NCBI GenBank assembly: GCA_000168735.1
Contig: AASF01002024.1
Coordinates: forward strand, 1-5,103
From: Candidatus Endoriftia persephone str. Hot96_1+Hot96_2
Lineage (GTDB): Bacteria > Pseudomonadota > Gammaproteobacteria > Chromatiales > Chromatiaceae
DNA: 5,103 nucleotides
Direction: 5' to 3'
The notes beneath the pieces were generated by a model that made no database searches, was not told the origin of the DNA, and was given only the letters and a program-made list of their open reading frames with translations. The position numbers and the translations under genes are program-made. Below, one piece after another: positions 1 through 5,103 of the stretch; the first letter of the stretch is position 1; the number at the start of each line of letters is the position of its first letter.

Positions 1-1001
1 TCAGGTGGAGTGGTGGAACAGTGCCGCCAGCAAGATATTCGGCTTCAGAAAGAAACGGAGTAGCGACCGCTCACTTGAAGAGCTGATCCCCGACCCGATG
101 TTCCGGAAGTACCTGGCACAGGGTGATTACAGCCAACCGTTGCAAATGCCGGGGCCGCTGGACCACATACGCACCCTCGAGGTGCGCATCGTCCCCTACG
201 GCAAGGGCAAACGCCTGTTGCAGGCGCGGGATGTGACCCGTCTGCAACAATTGGAGATTGTGCGCCGCGATTTCGTGGCCAATCTATCCCACGAGATGCG
301 CACCCCGCTGACCGTCATTCACGGCTACCTGGAGACCCTGAACGACGCTGAAGATCCCGAATTCTCACCCTGGTGCCACATCATCAACCAGATGTACCAG
401 CAGACCACGCGCATGCAACGCATCGTCGAGGATCTGCTGCTGCTGGCGCGCCTGGAGCGGGAGGACGCGCCGCAGAGGGACGAGCCGGTGGATGTGGCCC
501 TGGCTGCTCACCACCATACAGAGCGAGGCTGAGGCGCTGAGTGGCGATCAGCACCACCACATCGAACTGGAGATCGTCGATGACTATCGCTTGCTCGGCG
601 TGGAGCGGGAGCTCGACAGCGCCTTCTCCAACCTGGTGTTCAATGCAGTCCGCTATACCCCTGCCGGCGGGCTGATCCGAATGCGCTGGGAGCGCACCGA
701 ACAGGGCGCCTGTTTCTCGGTCACCGATAGCGGCATCGGCATCGACCCTGAGCACATACCCCGCTTGACCGAGCGCTTCTACCGGGTGGACGTGGCACGC
801 TCACGCCGCAGCGGTGGCACCGGCCTGGGCCTTGCCATCGTCAAGCATGTGTTAACTCGCCACTGCGGTGAGTTGCAGGTAGAGAGCGAGCCCGGCAAGG
901 GCAGCCGCTTCAGCTGTCTGTTTCCCACCTCGCGGGTGCTAGCCGAGGGGCATGGCGAGGCATCAGTTTACCCAACTACCCGGTCGCGCCAATCTTCGTG
1001 A
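1..1001 (+). CDS. phoR: Phosphate regulon sensor histidine kinase PhoR, 5'-truncated by the window edge, one +1 frameshift
   Basis: Inner-membrane sensor kinase that autophosphorylates under phosphate limitation and passes the phosphate to the response regulator PhoB. The frame is open from base 2 without a start, so the N-terminus (membrane segments and start of the PAS domain) lies upstream. About 332 residues are visible against about 430 in E. coli PhoR. A PAS part (to about base 235) ends in a typical 'ARDVT' stretch. HisKA follows with the H-box 'NLSHEMRTPLTV', whose phospho-accepting His is codon 290-292. HATPase_c has an N-box 'NLVFNAV' (Asn codon 642-644), a G1 box 'DSGIGI' (726-743), an F-box 'TERFYRVD' and a G2 box 'GGTGLGLAI' (813-839). 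The frame changes near 502/503, where one extra G after a Leu codon separates the HisKA and HATPase_c halves. Dropping it gives a continuous 'VDVALLLTTIQSEAE'. All catalytic boxes are intact, so I treat the shift as a probable sequence error. The gene ends at TGA 999-1001. PhoR is favoured over other kinases by the 'HIPRLTERFYRVD' stretch and the adjacent pst operon. Confidence 0.93.
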
Positions 1002-1151
1002 TGTTGTAAGCAGTCTGTCTACGCAAACCTCCGAGCCCCGTCACCTGAGCATCACCAGGATCAGTCTTCCGCTTTGGCACGAGTTACTGAAAAACAGATG
1101 GTTTTGTCAGCAAAATATTAACGACCATATCAACACCAAAAAGTATTCATT

Positions 1152-1283
1152 ATGAAGCTGGAACAGGATATCCGCTGAATTCAACGCCTGAGCAACTACA
1201 CCAGAGCGCTTTCACAGCTCAGAAAATTCATTGAAAAGGGTGACTTGATCAGAGGCTCCTTAGTCTGCTTCGTGAAGAGATAG
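1152..1283 (+). pseudogene. Remnant of a HEPN/HI0074-like nucleotidyltransferase substrate-binding protein
   Basis: Reading from ATG 1152 gives 'MKLEQDIR', stop, 'IQRLSNYTRALSQL', then 'RKFIEKGDL'. From memory this resembles the start of the HI0074-type family (nucleotidyltransferase substrate-binding, HEPN fold), whose members commonly begin with a 'DIRW-QR--NY--AL-QL--FIEKG' pattern. The in-frame TGA at 1176-1178 stands exactly where that family has Trp (TGG). Similarity fades after about base 1247, and the frame closes at TAG 1281-1283, far short of the usual length of about 130-140 residues. Such proteins normally pair with a small MNT-type nucleotidyltransferase, in modules that are often toxin-antitoxin-like and mobile. 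With an internal stop and most of the protein missing, this is a dead fragment. The call rests on a motif of about 30 residues remembered without alignment, so it is moderate only. Confidence 0.5.
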
Positions 1284-1345
1284 AGTGTTTCCCGACGCTT
1301 GCATCCCGCCACTCCCAAGGGCGGTTTGTAACAAAACTGTCATAA
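1244..1345 (+). pseudogene. Possible N-terminal scrap of the partner MNT nucleotidyltransferase
   Basis: In a different frame from the HEPN-like remnant, bases 1244-1345 read 'LDQRLLSLLREEIECFPT' and then unrelated residues up to TAA 1343-1345. A helix of this kind ('L----L--LR--L---P-V') is common at the start of small MNT-type nucleotidyltransferases, which usually sit just downstream of a HEPN partner gene. The diagnostic 'GSRA-G' and 'D-D' catalytic motifs are absent and there is no start codon. If real, it would mean a deletion removed most of both genes and fused their beginnings. The resemblance is weak, and the 3' half overlaps the Pho box promoter, so chance is quite possible. Confidence 0.15.
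1306..1327 (+). terminator. Weak terminator-like hairpin upstream of the Pho boxes
   Basis: CCGCC (1306-1310) can pair with GGCGG (1320-1324) around a 9-base loop, followed by TTT (1325-1327). The stem is only 5 bp and the T tract is short, so termination would be inefficient. Its position, just before the pst promoter, would suit a stop for upstream transcription, but that is inference. Confidence 0.2.
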
Positions 1346-1369
1346 AGCGCTCATTCCTGTGTAACACAA
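1326..1369 (+). promoter_or_regulatory. Tandem Pho boxes (four PhoB half-sites)
   Basis: Four 7-bp half-sites, each followed by a 4-bp spacer, recur at exactly 11 bp: TTGTAAC at 1326-1332, CTGTCAT at 1337-1343, CGCTCAT at 1348-1354 and GTGTAAC at 1359-1365. The second equals the known consensus CTGTCAT, and its spacer is AAAG. Two half-sites make one Pho box, which binds a PhoB dimer, so this is a double box, as in front of E. coli pstS. PhoB takes the place of a -35 element, and no good -35 hexamer is visible. Four half-sites in helical register, upstream of pstS and with a correctly spaced -10, make this call strong. Confidence 0.9.
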
Positions 1370-1375
1370 CCATCC

Positions 1376-1381
1376 AATAAT
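1376..1381 (+). promoter_or_regulatory. -10 element of the PhoB-activated pst promoter
   Basis: AATAAT matches TATAAT at 5 of 6 positions. It begins 10 bp after the last Pho half-site core ends (1365), the spacing known for PhoB-activated sigma70 promoters. Transcription would be expected to start near 1388-1390, leaving a leader of about 30 bases before pstS. Confidence 0.75.
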
Positions 1382-1408
1382 CTCCGCCACAAGCTCAAAC
1401 CCTGGACT

Positions 1409-1413
1409 GGAGA
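1409..1413 (+). promoter_or_regulatory. Ribosome binding site of pstS, supporting a GTG start
   Basis: GGAGA lies 5 bases before GTG 1419. No ATG in this frame precedes the signal peptide, so this site decides the start. Confidence 0.75.
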
Positions 1414-1418
1414 TAATT

Positions 1419-2533
1419 GTGATCAACAAGCGTTTCGCCCTCGCCGCACTGCTGGCTGCTTCCGCATCCGTCGCCACGGCAGCCGCATCGCGTGACTACA
1501 TTTCCATCGTCGGCTCTTCCACCGTCTACCCCTTCGCCACCGGTGGTGGCCGAGACCTTCGGCAAAACCAGCAACTTCAAGAGCCCGAAGATCGAATCCA
1601 CCGGTTCCGGTGGTGGTCTGAAGCTATTCTGCGCCGGAGTGGGTGTGGAGCATCCGGATATCACCAATGCCTCCCGCCGGATTAAGAAGTCCGAGGTCGA
1701 GCGCTGCAGCAAGCAGGGTGTGAACGACATTGTCGAGGTGAAGATCGGCTACGACGGCATCGCCATCGCCAACTCGAAACATGCAGCTCAGTTCGAACTG
1801 ACCCGCCGGGATCTCTTTCTGGCCCCTGGCCAAGCAGGTTCCCGGTCCTGACGGCAAGCTGATCGACAATCCCAATAAGACCTGGAAGGGAGGTCAATCC
1901 GGCCCTGCCGAATACCAAGATCGAGGTACTAGGGCCGCCGCCCACCTCCGGCACCCGCGACGCCTTCGCTGATCTGGTGATGGGCGCTGGCGCCAAGGCC
2001 TTCTCCGACCTGAAGGCCCTGCGCAAGGCTAAGGGCGAGGACCAGGTCAAACCGCTGATGGCCAAGCTCGGGCATCCCCGAGCGCGCCTACAACAAGAAG
2101 GGCAAGAAGGTGTTCAAGGCAGTGGCCCACGCGATTCGTGAGGACGGCGCCTACATCGAGGCCGGTGAGAACGACAACCTGATCGTGCAGAAGCTAGAGG
2201 CCAACCCCAACGCTCTGGGGGTATTCGGCTTCAGCTTCCTCGACCAAAACAGCGACAAGGTGCAGGGTTCCAAGATCGAGGGTGTGGTGCCTGAATTCGA
2301 GTCCATCGCCGACGGCTCCTACCCGGTATCCCGTCCGCTCTTCTTCTATGTAAAGAAGGCTCACATCGGCAAGATCCCCGGCATCAGCGAATACCTTTCT
2401 GAGTTCACCTCTGAAAAGGCCTGGGGTGACGAGGGCTATCTGGGCCGACAAAGGCATGATTCCCATGCCAAAGGCGGAGCGCGATGCCTTCGCCAGCGAC
2501 GTCAGATCGTTAAAGAACCTGCAGCTCAAATGA
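1419..2533 (+). CDS. pstS: Periplasmic phosphate-binding protein PstS, broken by five +1 frameshifts
   Basis: Substrate-binding subunit of the high-affinity phosphate ABC transporter. It captures phosphate in the periplasm and delivers it to PstC/PstA. The protein starts at GTG 1419 with a Sec signal peptide: 'MINKRF', a hydrophobic Ala/Leu stretch, and probable cleavage near residues 21-23. Then come 'ISIVGSSTVYPFAT' (first phosphate loop), 'ESTGSGGGLKLFCAGVG', 'DITNASRRIKKSE', 'IGYDGIAIANSK' and 'PPPTSGTRDAF' (second phosphate-contacting loop, Ser-Gly-Thr-Arg-Asp). The C-terminal lobe includes 'GVFGFSFL' and 'YPVSRPLFFYVKKAH'. Two Cys, in 'LFCAG' and 'ERCSKQG', could form a disulfide. The frame shifts five times, each by one surplus base: G at 1542/1543, C within 1823-1826, G within 1888-1890, G within 2070-2072 and G within 2442-2444. 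With these removed, the gene is 1110 nt and encodes 369 residues ending 'SLKNLQLK' at TGA 2531-2533, a plausible full length. Conservation on both sides of every shift argues for sequence error rather than decay. If the shifts were real, no functional protein would be made. Confidence 0.93.
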
Positions 2534-2547
2534 GCGAGTGGGATTGA

Positions 2548-2572
2548 GGTGCCGGGAATTTCCCCGGCCACC
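2548..2572 (+). promoter_or_regulatory. Intercistronic hairpin between pstS and pstC
   Basis: GGTGCCGGG (2548-2556) pairs with CCCGGC plus ACC (2563-2568, 2570-2572) around the loop AATTTC. This gives 9 bp with one bulged C at 2569. No T run follows, so it is unlikely to be a full terminator. Hairpins here are known to lower expression of permease genes relative to the abundant binding protein, by protecting the upstream mRNA or by partial attenuation. That role is inferred in this case. Confidence 0.55.
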
Positions 2573-2583
2573 CTTGATAGATT

Positions 2584-3972
2584 ATGCACTACACAACCCT
2601 GATCCTGCTGCTAGCGATCCTGACCAGCCTGGCCTATCAGTTGGGACGCCGACGTTCTCACACCCTGGTGGGAGGCCCTACCAGGGTCCGGCAGCTGCAC
2701 TCTTTGCCCAGCTACTACGGCTTCTACACGGCCATCTGGTGCGGACTCCCGGCGCTGCTGGTGCTGGGGCTCTGGCTAATTTTCGAGCCCAACATCATTA
2801 CCAGCCTAGTGGTGGCGGAGCTGCCCGAGGTGACCCGCAACCTGCCTGAGGCGGAGCTGGGTCTGGTGATCAACGACATCAAGAACCTGGCGGCGGGCAA
2901 TATCGTCTCCACTGAGATCGGTCCCGCGATACAGGCAGCCGCGGATCACCTGCAAAGTCTCGAGCGCACCTCGGCGGCCGCCTTGACCGTGCTGATCCTA
3001 GTCCTGGCGATGCTGGGCACGAGCTACGCCTGGCGCTTCATCTCGCCGGAACTACGCGCCCGCAACCGGGTGGAGGGCGTGCTCAAGGCCCTGCTCATCA
3101 CCAGTTCCACCATCGCCATCTTCACCACCATCGGCATCGTGCTGTCGGTGCTGTTCGAGGCGCTGCGCTTCTTTCGGCAGATTCCACTCAGCGAGTTCCT
3201 GTTCGGCCTGACGTGGAGTCCGCAGATGGCGATCCGCGCCGATCAGGTGGGCTCCTCGGGCGCCTTCGGCTCCATCCCCCTATTTGCCGGCACCCTGCTG
3301 ATTTCCTTCATCGCCATGCTGGTAGCGGTGCCCATCGGACTGATGTCGGCCATCTACCTCTCCGAATACGCGGGGCGCAGGCTGCGGGCTGTCGCCAAGC
3401 CGGTGCTGGAGATCCTGGCCGGGATTCCCACCGTGGTCTACGGCTTCTTCGCAGCACTCACAGTGGCGCCCTTCATTCGCAACAGCGGCGGGCTGCTGGG
3501 ACTCGACGTCTCCTCCGAAAGCGCTCTGGCCGCCGGACTGGTGATGGGCATCATGATCATTCCCTTCGTCTCATCGCTCTCCGACGACGTGATCACCGCC
3601 GTCCCCCAGGCGCTGCGCGACGCCTCCTACGGTCTCGGCGCGACCCGTTCCGAGACCATCCGGCAGGTGATCATCCCCGCGGCGCTGCCGGGCATCGTTG
3701 GCGGCATCCTGCTGGCGGTCTCCCGGGCCATCGGCGAGACCATGATCGTGGTGATGGCGGCGGGCCTGTCGGCCAATCTCACCGCCAATCCACTGCAGAG
3801 TGTGACTACGGTGACGGTGCAGATCGTGACCCTGCTGGTGGGTGACCAGGAGTTCGACAGCCCCAAGACCCTGGCCGCCTTTGCCTTGGGACTGCTGTTG
3901 TTCGTGGTCACCCTGGTGTTGAACCTGGTGGCTCTGCATGTGGTGCGAAAATATCGGGAGCAGTATGAATAA
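2584..3972 (+). CDS. pstC: Phosphate ABC transporter permease PstC, long form
   Basis: One of the two inner-membrane subunits forming the phosphate channel, with PstA as partner and PstB as ATPase. The 462-residue frame is intact. ATG 2584 is the first start after an in-frame stop at 2578-2580. Its Shine-Dalgarno sequence is poor, which suggests translation is weak or coupled. Hydrophobic segments lie near residues 3-18, 46-66, 130-150, 168-192, 237-260, 275-297, 313-332, 366-388 and 430-455. The stretch at about 67-128 between segments 2 and 3 is hydrophilic and probably periplasmic. E. coli PstC (about 319 residues) lacks this N-terminal extension, while the long form in many other Gammaproteobacteria has it, including a conserved 'LHSLPSYYGFYTAIWCGLPAL' type sequence near 39-59. 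The permease core carries 'EILAGIPTVVYGFFA' and the EAA loop 'DASYGLGATRSETIRQVIIP' (346-365, key Gly 352), which contacts PstB. 'AVSRAIGETM' follows, typical of PstC. It ends 8 bp inside pstA. Confidence 0.96.
   Translation: MHYTTLILLLAILTSLAYQLGRRRSHTLVGGPTRVRQLHSLPSYYGFYTAIWCGLPALLVLGLWLIFEPNIITSLVVAELPEVTRNLPEAELGLVINDIKNLAAGNIVSTEIGPAIQAAADHLQSLERTSAAALTVLILVLAMLGTSYAWRFISPELRARNRVEGVLKALLITSSTIAIFTTIGIVLSVLFEALRFFRQIPLSEFLFGLTWSPQMAIRADQVGSSGAFGSIPLFAGTLLISFIAMLVAVPIGLMSAIYLSEYAGRRLRAVAKPVLEILAGIPTVVYGFFAALTVAPFIRNSGGLLGLDVSSESALAAGLVMGIMIIPFVSSLSDDVITAVPQALRDASYGLGATRSETIRQVIIPAALPGIVGGILLAVSRAIGETMIVVMAAGLSANLTANPLQSVTTVTVQIVTLLVGDQEFDSPKTLAAFALGLLLFVVTLVLNLVALHVVRKYREQYE
3956..3960 (+). 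promoter_or_regulatory. Ribosome binding site of pstA inside the pstC end
   Basis: GGGAG lies 4 bases before ATG 3965. It favours this start over the in-frame ATG at 3938, which has no comparable site and would add nine residues overlapping pstC more deeply. Confidence 0.7.
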
Positions 3973-5103
3973 TCCGATCGGTTCGGGGGCCACGGCCACC
4001 GAAAAAGTTAAAGCCTCCCTGGCCGCCCGTTACCGGCGTGAACGGCGCTTCAAAGCCATCGGGATCGGGGCCGTCTGTGTGGGGCTGCTGTTCGTCAGCT
4101 TTTTATTCGTCAGTATTGTCAGCAAAGGCTATACCGCCTTTTGGCAGACTCAGATCCGGCTGGATATCCATTTCGATGCCGCCGTGATCGACCCCAGCGG
4201 GAACAGAGACCTAACCGAACTGGGGCATGCGGACTACGCCAGCCTGATCAAGCAGAGTCTGCGTAAACGCTTCCCGGAGGTTAAAAACCGGCGCGAGAAG
4301 CGAACCCTATACAAGTTGGTAAGTAGTGGTGCGGCGTTCGATCTGCGCGCCAGGGTGCTCGCCGATCCAGACCTGATCGGCACCCGCCAAACCCTGTGGC
4401 TGCTGGCGGACGACGATCTGGACATGCTGGTCAAGGGGCAGATCGACCGTTCGCTGCCGGAAAACGAGCGCCGACTGAAAGACCAGGTAATCGGCTGGAT
4501 CGATGCCCTCAGCGCCCAGGGAGCGGTCGAACTGAAGTTCAACAGCACCTTCTTCACCAATGGCGACTCGCGGGAACCCGAGCAAGCCGGCATCGGCGGC
4601 GCGCTGATGGGCTCGCTCTACACCCTGCTCATCACCCTGCTGCTCGCCTTCCCAATCGGCGTGGCGACGTCGGTCTATCTGGAGGAATTCGCCCCCCGCA
4701 ACTGCTGGACCGACCTCATCGAGGGTCAACATCAACAACCTCGCGGCGGTGCCCTCCATCGTGTTCGGCCTGCTGGGGCTGGCGGTGTTCATCAATTTCT
4801 TCGGCCTGCCCCGCTCGGCGCCCCTAGTGGGCGGCTTGGTGCTGACCCTGATGACCCTGCCCACCATCATCATCGCCAGCCGTGCGGCACTCAAATCGGT
4901 ACCGCCCTCGATCCGCGAAGCGGCCCTGGGAGTGGGGGCATCGAAGATGCAGATGGTGTTCCACCACGTGCTACCGATGGCTCTGCCGGGGATGCTTACC
5001 GGCACCATCATTGGCATGGCCCAAGCCCTGGGTGAATCGGCGCCGCTGCTGATGATCGGTATGGTGGCCTTCATCGTCGATATTCCCGGCGGACCGCTGG
5101 ATC
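3965..5103 (+). CDS. pstA: Phosphate ABC transporter permease PstA, long form, 3'-truncated by the window edge, one +1 frameshift
   Basis: Second channel subunit of the Pst phosphate importer, partner of PstC in the inner membrane. ATG 3965 overlaps the pstC end by 8 bp, so translation is probably coupled. A basic cytoplasmic N-terminus ('AARYRRERRFK') precedes one membrane helix at residues 31-52. A large hydrophilic, presumably periplasmic region follows (about 53-208), absent from short E. coli-type PstA. The permease core starts near residue 209 ('GGALMGSLYTLLIT'), then 'VYLEEFAP', 'VNINNLAAVPSIVFGLLGL', an EAA loop starting 'REAALGVGASKMQMVFHHVL' (Glu codon 4917-4919), and 'AQALGESAPLLMIG', a PstA signature. 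The frame shifts at 4723-4725, where GGG should be GG. Removing one G joins 'WTDLIE' to 'VNINNLAAV'. About 379 residues are visible and the C-terminus lies beyond 5103. The Cys in 'APRNCWTDL' (TGC 4703-4705) sits close to the shift, where I would expect Arg or Lys, and may also be a read error. Confidence 0.93.

Larger units (their letters stand above)
1002..1418. other. phoR-pstS intergenic region, AT-richer, with gene remnant and pst promoter
   Basis: This 417-bp gap holds no intact gene. Its middle (about 1085-1250) is clearly richer in A and T than the flanking genes. Bases 1002-1150 show no recognisable coding signal. An open stretch there (952-1155) overlaps the phoR tail in another frame and matches no family I know. 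A weak sigma70-like pair (TTGTCA at 1104-1109, TATCAA at 1128-1133) lies upstream of the remnant at 1152, but this may be chance. No convincing terminator follows phoR directly. The right end holds the Pho box promoter and the pstS leader, which are listed separately. Confidence 0.7.

Noticed and set aside
952..1155. Open frame of 67 codons overlapping the phoR end
   Set aside because: It begins inside phoR in another frame, has no ribosome binding site or known motif, and its tail is AT-rich spacer sequence.
1492..2547. pstS shifts as programmed frameshifting or phase variation
   Set aside because: Five separate sites with no slippery heptamer, no long repeat tract and no downstream structure common to them. 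Programmed shifting at all five would leave almost no full-length protein.
2538..2849. Open frame of 103 codons spanning the pstS-pstC gap
   Set aside because: It overlaps the start of pstC in another frame and crosses the hairpin, with a Pro/Ala-rich composition and no recognisable domain.
3213..3845. Open frame of 210 codons on the + strand inside pstC
   Set aside because: It is a +1-frame shadow of pstC, rich in Arg and Gly without family motifs, while the pstC frame is fully conserved.
4307..5074. Long open frame of 255 codons on the - strand
   Set aside because: It lies antisense to conserved pstA sequence. Its composition (many Arg, Pro and Gly) is what a GC-rich gene gives in its reverse frames.
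1..5103. A novel system, CRISPR array, insertion sequence, tRNA or rRNA
   Set aside because: I saw no repeat-spacer pattern, transposase, terminal inverted repeats or RNA gene. Apart from the spacer remnant, everything is explained by phoR and pstSCA.

Overview
The window carries the 3' part of a phosphate-starvation sensor kinase gene (phoR), then the first three genes of a high-affinity phosphate ABC transporter operon (pstS, pstC and the start of pstA), all on the + strand. The proteins resemble those of Gammaproteobacteria. The PhoR core is close to the enterobacterial and pseudomonad type. PstC and PstA belong to the long form of these permeases, which has large periplasmic inserts. The genes are visibly GC-rich, and the phoR-pstS spacer is more AT-rich. 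I cannot name a genus from the sequence alone.

Layout: phoR runs from the left edge to 1001 (PAS, HisKA and HATPase_c domains; the membrane anchor lies outside the window). The 417-bp spacer 1002-1418 holds two things. One is a decayed gene fragment at about 1152-1247 that reads like the N-terminus of a HEPN/HI0074-type nucleotidyltransferase substrate-binding protein, with a stop codon where Trp is expected. The other is a clear PhoB-dependent promoter: four 7-bp Pho half-sites at exact 11-bp spacing (1326-1369), followed 10 bp after the last half-site by a -10 hexamer at 1376-1381. pstS follows (1419-2533), then a 50-bp gap with a GC-rich hairpin, pstC (2584-3972), and pstA (from 3965, overlapping pstC by 8 bp and running off the right edge).

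The genes form one physiological unit. PhoR senses phosphate status, apparently through the Pst transporter and PhoU, and phosphorylates PhoB. PhoB then activates the pst promoter. PstS captures phosphate in the periplasm and PstC/PstA form the membrane channel. The ATPase gene pstB, and phoU, would be expected just past the right edge. phoB would be expected upstream of phoR.

The main oddity is technical. Seven net +1 frame shifts (phoR 1, pstS 5, pstA 1) each sit in a short G or C run that is one base too long, and removing one base restores a well-conserved protein every time. This pattern points to sequencing or assembly insertion errors rather than gene decay. I see no convincing new biological system here.
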